A stretch of 64,000 bases of DNA from JBBRMW01 sp965246845 (lineage in GTDB: Bacteria; Chloroflexota; Anaerolineae; Aggregatilineales; UBA2796): the NCBI GenBank assembly GCA_965246845.1, contig CBDFFR010000005.1:625246-689245 (forward strand), in the 5' to 3' direction. Below are positions 33,517 to 42,199 of the stretch, one piece after another (positions within the stretch are counted from its first letter, which is position 1; the number at the start of each line of letters is the position of its first letter). The notes below the pieces were generated by a model. The model saw nothing but the letters and a program-made list of their open reading frames with translations. It was not told the DNA's origin and did no database searches. Made by a program: the position numbers and the translations under genes.

Positions 33517-34416
33517 GTGAAGAAGAAGTTCAGCATCGCGTTTTGCACGCTGCTCCTCGCGAGCGCACTCACCGTCGGCGCGGCCTCCGCGCAGAGCGAA
33601 GACCCGACTACCGACCAGCGTGGCGGCGTTGGTCCCGGTATGGGATTTGTGACGGCATGCAGCACCACCAACAGCACCGACATCGTGGCGAAGGCGCTTG
33701 GCATCAACAGCACCGAGCTGCGCGTAGCGCTCGTCAGCGGTCAGACCGTCGAAACACTGGCGACCACCAAGAATGTTACCCTGCAAACCATCTCCGACGC
33801 GCTCACGGCTGCCAATAAAGCCGACCTCGATCAGGCGCTCAAGGACGGCTTGCTGACGCAGGCGCAGTACGACGCGATCATCACGCGCAGCGCCAACCGC
33901 ACCGCTCCGGCGGCTGTCGGGACGCCTTCCGCAAGCGCGACCGCACAGGCAGACGGTAAGAAGGACGGCGGGCGTGGTTTCCACATCCGCGTCGCGGAAT
34001 TCAACGTCGTCTTCCCGGAGACGGTCGCGGCGAAGGCGCTGAATATCTCGTGCGCCGATCTCGTGAAGGCATTGCAGAGCGGCCAGAGCATTGCGCAGGT
34101 CGCGACCTCGAAGAACGCCACCGCGCAGACGGTGATCGATGCGCTGACGGCGGCCTATAAGGACGCTTCCGCGCAGGATGTCAAGGAAGGCTTGATCACG
34201 CAGGCGCAGGCGACGGCGCGTGACGTGCGCCGCGTCGAACAGATCACGAATCTCGTCAACAACGTGCGTCCGCAGGGTCCGGTGGGCGGTCCGAAGGATG
34301 GCGGTCCGCGTGGCAATGGTCAGCCCAACCCCGGTCAGCCGGGTAACGGTCGCGGTCCCGGCCAGAAGGGTCAGCCCGGCGCACAGCCGACTATGCAGGC
34401 AACACCCGCCAAATAA
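33517..34416 (+). CDS. Secreted protein with two homologous helical repeats
   Basis: 299 residues from a GTG with ribosome site GAAGGAAG. Signal peptide (1-26, ending ASAQ). Two copies of a domain of about 65 residues follow: VAKALGINSTELRVALVSGQTV...ALKDGLLTQAQYDAI (about 48-125) and VAAKALNISCADLVKALQSGQSI...VKEGLITQAQATA (about 170-235). The pattern LGI..ELR.AL..GQ...LAT.KNVT...I.DAL is common in secreted actinobacterial and Chloroflexota proteins of unknown role. The tail is a Gly/Pro/Asn/Gln-rich disordered segment. Confidence 0.85.
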   Translation: MKKKFSIAFCTLLLASALTVGAASAQSEDPTTDQRGGVGPGMGFVTACSTTNSTDIVAKALGINSTELRVALVSGQTVETLATTKNVTLQTISDALTAANKADLDQALKDGLLTQAQYDAIITRSANRTAPAAVGTPSASATAQADGKKDGGRGFHIRVAEFNVVFPETVAAKALNISCADLVKALQSGQSIAQVATSKNATAQTVIDALTAAYKDASAQDVKEGLITQAQATARDVRRVEQITNLVNNVRPQGPVGGPKDGGPRGNGQPNPGQPGNGRGPGQKGQPGAQPTMQATPAK

Positions 34417-34442
34417 TCGTCGTTCGTAATCCCCTTTTCACG

Positions 34443-34469
34443 GAGCCGGACAACTTGTCCGGCTCTTTT
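34443..34469. terminator. Intrinsic terminator
   Basis: GAGCCGGAC, AACTT, GTCCGGCTC, then TTTT. Located 26 bases after the stop of the secreted repeat protein, between convergent genes. Confidence 0.85.
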
Positions 34470-34497
34470 CATTTACAAACTGAATTCAATAGGTGCG

Positions 34498-35661
34498 CTA
34501 TCGGCGCGCAATCATCGCGTCGAATTTGGCGCTCATCACCGCCGCGTAACGCTCCACGCTCAGAGCTTCGACCGCGTGCCGCCGCCCTGCCGCGCCCATC
34601 GCTGTACGCAAGGCAGGGTCGCGCAGCAGCCGGATAATCGGAACTGCGAGCGCTGCGCCATCGTGCGGCGGGACGAGATAGCCCGTCATACCATCGCGGA
34701 TCGTCTCCGAAGGACCGCCGACCCGCGTGCTGACCATCGGGCGCGCCATCGCCATCGCTTCCATCGCGGTCATCGAAAGCGACTCGTAATAGGAACTGCA
34801 TACCATCACATCCGCCGCCGCAATCACATCCCGCACATCAGGATAGAAGCCGAGGTAGGTCAGGCGGTCGCGCAGGCGAGGGTCATCCTGTGCGGCCTTG
34901 AGAATGCTTGCTTTATACGCCTCATCCTTCGGGACCTTGAACGACCCGACGTTATCCCCCGCCGCGACGAAGCGCGCATCCGGTATCGCATCCAGCACAT
35001 GCCGCGCGGCGTCCTGAAAAACTTCATGCCCCTTGTTGAATTGAAAGCGCCCGACGAGCGCGACCAGCGGCGTTTGCGCATCGATACCGAGCTGCGCCCG
35101 CACGCGCATTCCATCGACACCGGGCGCGTCCGGTGCGAAATGCTGCACGTCGATACCGGGAATTTGCACGTCGATAGAGGCCGGGTCGAGCTTCGGCGGG
35201 GAGCCGAGCAGCTTTTCGCGCACCGCCGCCGTGATCGCGACGCGTTCCGCGATCCGCTGTTCAAAGAAGCCGCGCTGCCAGCGCCGGATCGGGAACCACC
35301 AGCCCATGATGTTCCATAGGACCGGGATGCGCAGCCGTTCGGCGGCGGGGACGATGAACGGGAGCGTGTGGTAATCGCTCATGATCGCGTGGATGTCGTG
35401 AGCGCGCAGATAGCTTTCGAGGCTACGGGTAATCGGCAGGTGTTCCCACAGGCGCGGCACAAAAAGCGTACTCGCCCCGCGATAGGGGATTGCCGCCACC
35501 TCGACGCCGAGCGCCACCGCTGCTTCCGGGAATTTGCCGGGGCGCGGCGTGACGAGGTGCAGGCGGTAGCGTTCGCGGTCCAGCGCGCCCATGAGCGCAA
35601 GCTGGAGCGTTTCGCCGCCGCCGATCCCGGTGTAGGTGGTGATGAAGAGGATATTATGCAT
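34498..35661 (-). CDS. Glycosyltransferase family 4
   Basis: 387 residues, GT-B fold. N-terminal acceptor domain with FITTYTGIGGGETLQLALMGAL. C-terminal donor domain with LVALVGRFQFNKGHEVFQDAA, YYESLSMTAMEAMAMARPMVSTRVGG (the ExxxxxxxE nucleotide-sugar motif) and a helical tail. Single gene, divergent from murC. Probably acts in capsule, glycolipid or exopolysaccharide synthesis. Confidence 0.9.
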   Translation of the reverse strand: MHNILFITTYTGIGGGETLQLALMGALDRERYRLHLVTPRPGKFPEAAVALGVEVAAIPYRGASTLFVPRLWEHLPITRSLESYLRAHDIHAIMSDYHTLPFIVPAAERLRIPVLWNIMGWWFPIRRWQRGFFEQRIAERVAITAAVREKLLGSPPKLDPASIDVQIPGIDVQHFAPDAPGVDGMRVRAQLGIDAQTPLVALVGRFQFNKGHEVFQDAARHVLDAIPDARFVAAGDNVGSFKVPKDEAYKASILKAAQDDPRLRDRLTYLGFYPDVRDVIAAADVMVCSSYYESLSMTAMEAMAMARPMVSTRVGGPSETIRDGMTGYLVPPHDGAALAVPIIRLLRDPALRTAMGAAGRRHAVEALSVERYAAVMSAKFDAMIARR

Positions 35662-35757
35662 GAAGGGTGCTTGTTGAATATGCGGGGATTATACGCCCTC
35701 GCATTCGCTGCGCGCGTTTGCTAAACTCGGTTCGTCAACACTTGCTGAACACCGCAC

Positions 35758-37104
35758 ATGATCGTCTTCCCTCCCCCACCTGCGCATATTCACATCCCCG
35801 GCATCGGCGGCGCGGGCATGTCCGCGATTGCACGTGTGCTGCTCGGACGCGGCTACGCCGTATCGGGGTCGGACAGGCAGAAGAACGCGCTCACGGCGGC
35901 GCTGGAACGCGATGGCGCGACCATTTATGAAGACCATGCGGCGGCGAATATCGAAGGTGCGGCGTTGCTCCTGATCTCATCCGCAATTCAGCCGGAGAAC
36001 CCGGAAATAGCGGCGGCACAGGCGGCGAACATCCCGATTATGAAGCGGCGCGATGCGCTGGGTCCGCTCACCGAAGGCTACGACGTGATTGCGGTCGCGG
36101 GGACGCACGGCAAGACGACCACGACCGCGCTGATTACGCACCTGCTCACCGTAACCGGACACGATCCCTCGTATATTGTTGGCGGGACGCTGCTCAACAC
36201 GGGCGCAAATGCGGGCGTCGGTAAAAGCAACTGGTTTGTGATCGAAGCCGACGAGTATGACCTGATGTTCATGGGTTTGAAGCCGAAAATCGCGGTGCTG
36301 ACGAACATCGAACACGACCACCCGGATATGTTCCCGACCTTTGCGGATGTGGTCGGCGCGTTTCGTGGTTTCGTCGGCAACTTGCGCGCGGATGGCATCC
36401 TCGTCGGCTGTCAGGAGAGCGAACCCGTCCTGAAACTGCTAGGCGAAGCGCGAGCAAAACAGCGGCTGATCGTGCCATATGGCGGGGACGCGGCGGGGCG
36501 CTACCTCGCCGATTTAATGGTCGGCTATGGTGCGCTGCCGCCGACGCTGGTGGGCTATCACAATCTGCTGAATGGTTTCGCCGCCGCGCTCGTGACGGCG
36601 CTCGTGCATCAATCGAAGGACCGCATCGGCGCGGGGCTGGCGAGCTTTCGCGGCGTAGCGCGGCGTATGGAACTGCTCGGTATGGCGGCCAGTGGCGCAC
36701 AGATTTTCAGCGATTACGGCCACCATCCGACGGCGCTGCGCGCAACGTTGCAGGGCGCACGGTCCCGCTTCGGGGATGCAAAAGTATGGGCAGTCTGGCA
36801 GCCGCACACCTACAGCCGGACGCACCTGCTCGCGGAGGACTTCGCGCGCTCGTTCAAGGACGCCGACCACGCGCTCATCACCGATATTTACGCCTCGCGC
36901 GAGGAGCCTGTACCGGGTCCCGGTCCCGCCGAGATCGCGGCGATGGCGAGCCGTCATGGACACCCTGACGCGCGGCCGTCCGGCGACCTGACGGCGACTG
37001 CGCGACTATTGAAAAATGAAGCACAGCCCGGCGATGTGATCATCATTTTCAGCGCGGGCGACGCGCCGAAGATTGGCGAGATGTTGTTGCGGGGTGGGGT
37101 GTAG
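35758..37104 (+). CDS. murC: UDP-N-acetylmuramate-L-alanine ligase
   Basis: 448 residues. HIPGIGGAGMSAIARVLLGRGYAVSGSD at the N-terminus binds the UDP substrate, VAGTHGKTTTTALITHLL is the ATP P-loop of Mur ligases, and NIEHDHPDMFP and SDYGHHPTALRATLQGAR are MurC blocks. It adds L-Ala to UDP-MurNAc, the first peptide step of peptidoglycan. The stop overlaps the murB start by one base. Confidence 0.96.
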   Translation: MIVFPPPPAHIHIPGIGGAGMSAIARVLLGRGYAVSGSDRQKNALTAALERDGATIYEDHAAANIEGAALLLISSAIQPENPEIAAAQAANIPIMKRRDALGPLTEGYDVIAVAGTHGKTTTTALITHLLTVTGHDPSYIVGGTLLNTGANAGVGKSNWFVIEADEYDLMFMGLKPKIAVLTNIEHDHPDMFPTFADVVGAFRGFVGNLRADGILVGCQESEPVLKLLGEARAKQRLIVPYGGDAAGRYLADLMVGYGALPPTLVGYHNLLNGFAAALVTALVHQSKDRIGAGLASFRGVARRMELLGMAASGAQIFSDYGHHPTALRATLQGARSRFGDAKVWAVWQPHTYSRTHLLAEDFARSFKDADHALITDIYASREEPVPGPGPAEIAAMASRHGHPDARPSGDLTATARLLKNEAQPGDVIIIFSAGDAPKIGEMLLRGGV

Positions 37105-38210
37105 TGGCGATGCGGGATTACGAACCATTTCTGACGGAATTGCAAAGGACATTCAACGCGGATTTGGACGACCACGTATTGCGTTTTCGAGAAATATTAG
37201 AAAAAACTCCCACAGTTGGACTTGAAATACCCGCGCGTCCTTTGCCCAACATATCACGCTATGAATCGCTCAAACGCTACTCGGTAGCGCGTCTTGGTGG
37301 TCCCGCGGATATTGTGATAGAGATTCCCGAAAAGAACGTTAAACTCGACCTGATTTATACGATAAGTCTGTGCTGGAAGCACGCAATACCGTACTTTATT
37401 GTCGGTAATGGATCAAACATACTTTTTAGCGATCAAGGGTTTCGTGGTGTTGTGATAGCCGCGCGTCGGGGAAAATGGACATTCATTCGGAATCCAGAAA
37501 TTGATGAATACGAACTGTATGGAGTTACCCACTATCGGCTTGAACCACCAGGACAAGGATATATTGAAGCCAATGCGGGGTGTAATTTAATTCAATTGGC
37601 GCGCGAGACGATGGAGGCGGGCTGCTCCGGCCTCGAATGGGCGATCAGTGTGCCGGGAACAGTCGGCGGGGCAGTGGTCAATAACGCGGGTGCGTATGGG
37701 AGTGACATTGCGGCAAATTTGATTGCGGCAGACATATTGTCCGAGTCGGGAACCAGCATAAGGAGAACCTGGCGACCCAACGATCTGAAATATAGCTATC
37801 GTACTTCCGCGCTCAAGCACGCGCCTTTCCGCTATGTCGTCCTAAGCGCAACCTTCAAACTCGAACCCGACCACGACCCCGCCGCACTCCGCGCCAAAGC
37901 CGATGAATACCTTGCGCATCGCAAGCGCACGCAGCCGCCCGGCGCGAGCCTCGGCAGCATGTTCAAGAACCCGCCCGGCGATTATGCGGGACGCCTGATC
38001 GAAGCAGCAGGCTTGAAAGGCACGCAGCGCGGCGGCGTGATGATCTCGCCAGTCCACGCGAATTTCTTCATCAACACCGGCGGCGGCACTGCTTCAGATT
38101 ACCTTGCGTTAATTCGGCTCGCACAGGAGACCGTCGCGGATAAATTCGGCGTGAAGCTGGAACTGGAAATTGAATTGGTGGGGCAAGGTTTCGAGGACGT
38201 CAATCGGTGA
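37104..38210 (+). CDS. murB: UDP-N-acetylenolpyruvoylglucosamine reductase
   Basis: 368 residues from a GTG overlapping the murC stop (an ATG two codons later is possible). FAD-binding blocks GGPADIVIEIPEKN, NGSNILFSDQGF and SVPGTVGGAVVNNAGAYGSDIA are present, as are YSYRTS and the catalytic GASLGSMFKNPPGDYAGRLIEAAGLKG. The final glutamate lies in ELEIELVG. It reduces the enolpyruvyl group to make UDP-MurNAc. The first 45 residues are longer than usual. Roughly the first 700 bases are AT-richer with different codon use (ATA, TTA, AGA) than the last 400. Confidence 0.94.
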   Translation: MAMRDYEPFLTELQRTFNADLDDHVLRFREILEKTPTVGLEIPARPLPNISRYESLKRYSVARLGGPADIVIEIPEKNVKLDLIYTISLCWKHAIPYFIVGNGSNILFSDQGFRGVVIAARRGKWTFIRNPEIDEYELYGVTHYRLEPPGQGYIEANAGCNLIQLARETMEAGCSGLEWAISVPGTVGGAVVNNAGAYGSDIAANLIAADILSESGTSIRRTWRPNDLKYSYRTSALKHAPFRYVVLSATFKLEPDHDPAALRAKADEYLAHRKRTQPPGASLGSMFKNPPGDYAGRLIEAAGLKGTQRGGVMISPVHANFFINTGGGTASDYLALIRLAQETVADKFGVKLELEIELVGQGFEDVNR

Positions 38211-38215
38211 TTAGG

Positions 38216-38242
38216 ACGGGCGGACACATCGGTCCGCCCCTA
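38216..38242. repeat. GGCGGAC palindrome copy
   Basis: GGGCGGAC, ACATCG, GTCCGCCCCTAC, a perfect 8-base stem starting 6 bases after the murB stop. It could act as the 3' end hairpin of the murCB transcript, although no T-run follows. Confidence 0.7.
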
Positions 38243-38303
38243 CAAAGACAAATCAGGTTGCGGTTGTAGTGCCAGATTTATCCGACCCGCTTTAGCAGAT
38301 TGG

Positions 38304-38705
38304 CTAGAACTCCCCTGTCAGGAAGCTGGATACAATCACGATCCCGAAGATGAGCAGCGGCAGGATTGCGCCGAGGGGGACGACCCCAGTTTGATAGGAA
38401 AGGATCGCGAATGTGAACATCGCGATACCACCGATCCACGTCATTGGGTTGACGCGCCAGCGCCGCGATGATTGGTAGAAGGCACTGCCGAGCAGCACAA
38501 CCCCGCCGAGCAGCAAAATCAATTGTGTGGTGAATGCTGCTGCGAAGACGAGCTGTGCGAGGAACAGCACGATAATCAAGCCGAAGCTGATTACCTCGAC
38601 TTCACGCTCCGCAGAGCGGCGGGTACGGCGCGAACGGTAGGAATAGCTGCTGCGGCTACGTGAGCCGGAAGCGTAGCGGTTATTGGAATAGCGGCGTCGG
38701 GTCAT
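38304..38705 (-). CDS. Small membrane protein of unknown function
   Basis: 133 residues from the ATG at 38705. The N-terminal 35 residues are rich in Arg, Ser and Tyr (TRRRYSNNRYASGSRSRSSYSYRSRRTRR), followed by four hydrophobic segments (about 40-60, 63-80, 87-103 and 110-130). No family recognised. The basic tail may contact nucleic acid or lipid heads. Monocistronic. Confidence 0.75.
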   Translation of the reverse strand: MTRRRYSNNRYASGSRSRSSYSYRSRRTRRSAEREVEVISFGLIIVLFLAQLVFAAAFTTQLILLLGGVVLLGSAFYQSSRRWRVNPMTWIGGIAMFTFAILSYQTGVVPLGAILPLLIFGIVIVSSFLTGEF

Positions 38706-38844
38706 GATCTCTCCCAAAGTACACGAAGCGAAACGGGACAATCCGGGTTAAAATTGGCAGCGGGATGTCCTGTTCGCGACATGAGGCACGTAGAACATAT
38801 GTGAGATATATTGTACCACTAAGCACACTTTAATCGGGTACGCA

Positions 38845-38872
38845 TTGTCTCGCGAGCGTTTTGTCATATAAT
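38845..38872 (+). promoter_or_regulatory. Promoter of the Bax inhibitor-1 family gene
   Basis: TTGTCT (38845-38850), 16-base spacer and a perfect TATAAT (38867-38872), about 50 bases before the start codon, which has the ribosome site GGGGAG. Confidence 0.65.
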
Positions 38873-38921
38873 AGAGATTAGCAAGGGGTGGAGACTAATT
38901 GAGGTCTCCGGGGAGCAAAAA

Positions 38922-39698
38922 GTGAACTACTTCAACACAGATGCCTATTCTCGCCCAATCGAGGGGGCGCGTATTGATCTTCCGGCAGTAATGCGGCAGG
39001 TCTATACATGGATGTTTCTTGGTTTGCTGGTGACGGCGGGTGTCGCGGGCGTGATTGGATCGCAGCGTGAGCTTGTGACCAGTCTGCTGACGGGCAGCGG
39101 GATCGTTCTGGTATTCGGGCTGTTCTTCGTCGAGTTGGGCGTCGTCTGGTATCTCAGCGCGCGCATCATGAAGATGGAACCGACGACGGCCAAAGCGTTG
39201 TTCATCGCCTATTCAGCGTTGAATGGCATCACGCTCTCGTTCATTTTCCTCGCCTATGCAAACGCGACCATCGCAGCCGCCTTCGTCGCGACAGCGGGTA
39301 TGTTCGGCGTGACGAGCGTGCTGGCCTATACAACTAAGACCGACCTCTCGAAGATGGGCGGTATCCTGATGATGGCGCTGATCGGCTTGATCATCGCAAG
39401 CATCGTCAATATCTTCTTCTCCAGCAGCCTGCTCTTCACCGTGATCAACTATGCAGGTGTGCTGATCTTCGTCGGTCTGACTGCCTATGACACGCAGAAG
39501 ATCAAGAACATGGCGATGAACGTCGACATGCTGGCCGCGAACCCGACCGTGACGAACGGTCAGTTGACCGCCGCCACTGCCTCGACGGACGTAATGGTGC
39601 AGCGCGTGGCAATCATCGGCGCGCTGCGTCTGTACCTCGATTTCGTGAACCTGTTCCTGTTCATCCTGCGCATTCTCGGCGCGGGCAGCCGCCGCTAG
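38922..39698 (+). CDS. Bax inhibitor-1/YccA family membrane protein
   Basis: 258 residues from a GTG. Seven hydrophobic segments, starting VYTWMFLGLLVTAGVAGVIG, with the BI-1 block ALNGITLSFIFLAYA and the C-terminal LIFVGLTAYDTQKIKNMA, which contains the di-aspartyl-type sensor region. Bacterial members (YccA, YbhL, BsYetJ) modulate membrane proteolysis or leak calcium. Own promoter and terminator. Confidence 0.93.
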   Translation: MNYFNTDAYSRPIEGARIDLPAVMRQVYTWMFLGLLVTAGVAGVIGSQRELVTSLLTGSGIVLVFGLFFVELGVVWYLSARIMKMEPTTAKALFIAYSALNGITLSFIFLAYANATIAAAFVATAGMFGVTSVLAYTTKTDLSKMGGILMMALIGLIIASIVNIFFSSSLLFTVINYAGVLIFVGLTAYDTQKIKNMAMNVDMLAANPTVTNGQLTAATASTDVMVQRVAIIGALRLYLDFVNLFLFILRILGAGSRR

Positions 39699-39720
39699 TC
39701 GTCGGACAGCGTAGAGTTGA

Positions 39721-39748
39721 GGGTGACCCAGACGGGTCGCCCTTTTTT
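39721..39748 (+). terminator. Intrinsic terminator
   Basis: GGGTGACCC, AGAC, GGGTCGCCC (nine pairs, one G-U), then six Ts, 22 bases after the Bax inhibitor-1 family stop. Confidence 0.9.
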
Positions 39749-39765
39749 GTTTTATGGGGGTAGTG

Positions 39766-40554
39766 ATGAGCGAGCTACGTGACCGCGTGCAGCAGCAGTT
39801 TGGGGCGCACGCCCAGAATTATGTAAATAGCCCGGTCCATGCCAGCGGATACAGCCTGACGCGCCTGCTCAAACTGGTGAACGCTGCGCCCAGCCAACGC
39901 GCGCTCGACATCGCGACAGGTGGCGGGCATGTCGCGCTCGGCCTCGCCAAAGCGGGCGCGCTGACGGTCGTGAGCGACCTTACGCCGAAGATGCTTGCGG
40001 CGGCGCGCCTCTATATCGAGGAGAATGCGGGCGCAGATCACCAGACGCGCTATGCCCAAGTCGACGGCGGCGCGATTCCCTTCGCGGATGCGTCGTTCGA
40101 CCTCGTGACCTGCCGCATCGCGCCGCACCACTTCCCGGATGTGGCGGGATTCATGCGCGAATGTGCGCGCGTCGTCAAACCGGGCGGGACGGTCGGCATC
40201 GTGGACCAGATCGCGCCGTTCGAGCGTGACGCCGCGACCTACCTGAACGCCTTCGAGCGGCTGCGCGACCCCAGCCACGTCTGGGAGCATTCGCAGGCTG
40301 ATTGGGAATGGTTCTACGAAGACGCGGGGCTGCGCATCGAACACCGCGAGGTGTGCCAGAATCGCCTTGAATTCGGCTGGTGGGTGCGGATGCAGAACGT
40401 CCCCGCGCCGGATGTGACGCGGCTCGAAGCGATGCTCCGGCAGGCTCCGAAGGCGGCGGGCGAATGGTTACAGCCGGAATTGCCATCAGTCGGAAGTCCC
40501 GGCGCGCTGTACTTTTCGCTGTGGCAATTGATTTTGATCGGACGGAAGGATTAG
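39766..40554 (+). CDS. Class I SAM methyltransferase (Methyltransf_11, UbiE-like)
   Basis: 262 residues from the ATG at 39766, which follows GGGGG at ribosome-site distance; an ATG 4 codons earlier is possible. Motif I ALDIATGGGHVALGLA, motif II VVSDLTPKM, FADASFDLVTCRIAPHHFPDV (motif IV), RVVKPGGTVGIVDQI. The overall pattern is close to small-molecule C- or O-methyltransferases. Substrate unknown. Confidence 0.87.
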   Translation: MSELRDRVQQQFGAHAQNYVNSPVHASGYSLTRLLKLVNAAPSQRALDIATGGGHVALGLAKAGALTVVSDLTPKMLAAARLYIEENAGADHQTRYAQVDGGAIPFADASFDLVTCRIAPHHFPDVAGFMRECARVVKPGGTVGIVDQIAPFERDAATYLNAFERLRDPSHVWEHSQADWEWFYEDAGLRIEHREVCQNRLEFGWWVRMQNVPAPDVTRLEAMLRQAPKAAGEWLQPELPSVGSPGALYFSLWQLILIGRKD

Positions 40555-40587
40555 GTGAACGGGTCGGACAAGCCGCGATCCGTTCAC
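40555..40587. repeat. Imperfect palindrome after the methyltransferase
   Basis: GTGAACGG and CCGTTCAC pair perfectly around a 17-base centre (GTCGGACAAGCCGCGAT), beginning at the stop codon. It resembles the GGGTCGG-type repeats at 10674 and 29147 but is diverged. The rest of the 183-base gap is AT-rich with no other feature seen. Confidence 0.5.
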
Positions 40588-40737
40588 GGGACAAGACTAT
40601 TGGTCTGATGCACCGCTAATGGAAAGTTTAGGTTGGGTTCGCTCGTCTGTTGTAATTCAAAACAGCTTTGCAAAGTCACTGCGATGTGCGACTATTCCTC
40701 TATAAATGAATAAGAAATTAAAACAAGGAGAACTATC

Positions 40738-41198
40738 ATGACAAATGACAACAAAGACCTTCAAGCCGAGCAGCAATCCTCTAAACCAAATCCTTCTCTC
40801 AGGTCTCTTGACAGATTGGTCGGCACATGGAACATGCAGGGGCATGAATTCGATACTGGTAAAGCGATGGATGGACAGGTCAGATTCGAATGGATGAATG
40901 GCGGTTTTTTCTGATGCAGCATGTCGGTCTTGGCGACAGCCAGGGACTTGAAATCATCGGATACGACGAAGAAAGCAAATCCTTCAAATCACATTACTTC
41001 GGTAGTACGAATACGATTCTCGAATATGTGTATTCATTGAAGGATGACAGGCTCACAGTTTCGATAGATATGCCCGGTCGCAAGGGTCAGTTCATCGCTA
41101 CCTTTAGCGATGACGGCAATTCCTTTACGGGACGTTGGGACTGGATGCAAGACGGCGTACCGATGGGATACGACGCAACCATGACCAGGATCATCTGA
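40738..41198 (+). pseudogene. DUF1579-like protein broken by a one-base deletion
   Basis: The first frame begins at the ATG after AAGGAG and gives LDRLVGTWNMQGHEFDTG...FEWMNGGFF, then a stop. The second frame continues LMQHVGLGDSQGLEIIGYDEESKSF...FTGRWDWMQDG. Adding one T to the T6 run at 40905-40910 joins them into one 153-residue protein with the lipocalin-like DUF1579 pattern (GTW, FE.M..G.F, GYD). Function unknown. The gene is AT-richer than its neighbours. Sequencing error or recent mutation are both possible. Confidence 0.75.
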
Positions 41199-41253
41199 CG
41201 TCGTCAGCAAAACGATTATTCCTATCAGACAAGTTAATCAGAAAGGAGTTGAC

Positions 41254-42117
41254 ATGGGTCTTGTCTGGGGGTTTGTCTCAGCGCTATGTTTCGGTTCGGC
41301 AGACTTCATAGCGGGTGGTGTCAGCGTAAAATTGACTCCTTTTCATGCCTTGTTCTACATCCATTTAGTCAGCGGTACGTTGCTCTTCATCGTGACTGTT
41401 TTGAGTGGTGTCCCTTCCTCGGCGACAGCAAGCGCCATAGGATTAGCAATGTTACTTGGCGCGGCAAATACAGTCGGCACATTGATGCTGTACCGGGCGC
41501 TCTCGATTGGCAAAATCTCTATCGTGTCGCCGATTACCTCTGCATTCGGTGGCATTGCGCTTGTTCTTTCATTACTGGCAGGAGATGCCATCGCAGTCGG
41601 CGGTGTACTCAGTTTAGGGTTGATGCTTGTCGGCATTGTGATCGTAGCAAGTGTGCAAAGTGACCCGCAGCAAGACTCCACACGCACCGCGTTGAAGGGT
41701 GTGCCTGAAGCGGTTATCGCAGCACTGACATTAGGAGTGAACTTCTGGGGTTTACAATTTGTCGTTGTCACGCTGGGACCCTATATCCCGACCCTGATTG
41801 GACGCACGATGACTGTCATTCTGCTGGCCTTGCTGGTCAGGCCATTTCATCAATCTATCAGCGTGCCGCCTCGTGAGTTCTGGCTGAAAATTGGTGTAGT
41901 TGGCCTTATTACGACTATCGGTGAAATTGCCTATAATGTAGGTGTGCAAGGGACAACACCGGGTATCGTCGCTATGTTGAGTTCGCTTTTCAGCCCCGTC
42001 ACAGTGCTGTTGGCACTCATTTTTTTGCACGAACAACTTGCTCGGCGGCAATGGCTGGGTGTTGGAATGATTTTCATTGCTACACTGTTAATAGGGTTTT
42101 TCCAAAACTTCAGCTAG
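41254..42117 (+). CDS. EamA/DMT-superfamily transporter
   Basis: 287 residues, about ten membrane helices in two EamA repeats (about 1-137 and 150-287). The first begins GFVSALCFGSADFIAGGVSV and the second ends VTVLLALIFLHEQLARRQWLGVGMIFIATLLIG, the typical last two helices. The ribosome site AAAGGAG precedes the ATG. Substrate unknown (drug or metabolite export). Lower GC than the surrounding genes, like the DUF1579 gene before it, so the pair may be acquired together. Confidence 0.9.
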   Translation: MGLVWGFVSALCFGSADFIAGGVSVKLTPFHALFYIHLVSGTLLFIVTVLSGVPSSATASAIGLAMLLGAANTVGTLMLYRALSIGKISIVSPITSAFGGIALVLSLLAGDAIAVGGVLSLGLMLVGIVIVASVQSDPQQDSTRTALKGVPEAVIAALTLGVNFWGLQFVVVTLGPYIPTLIGRTMTVILLALLVRPFHQSISVPPREFWLKIGVVGLITTIGEIAYNVGVQGTTPGIVAMLSSLFSPVTVLLALIFLHEQLARRQWLGVGMIFIATLLIGFFQNFS

Positions 42118-42199
42118 CGGTCGCCACACGCGATCTAACGCACCCAGGACCAAAATAGTGCGGTGGATTCATTCAGGCGCGTCCACTCGCAGACATACC

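Noticed and set aside
40738..40911. Two separate small genes in place of one frameshifted DUF1579 gene
   Set aside because: The second frame has no ribosome site, and the joined protein matches one domain exactly when one T is added.
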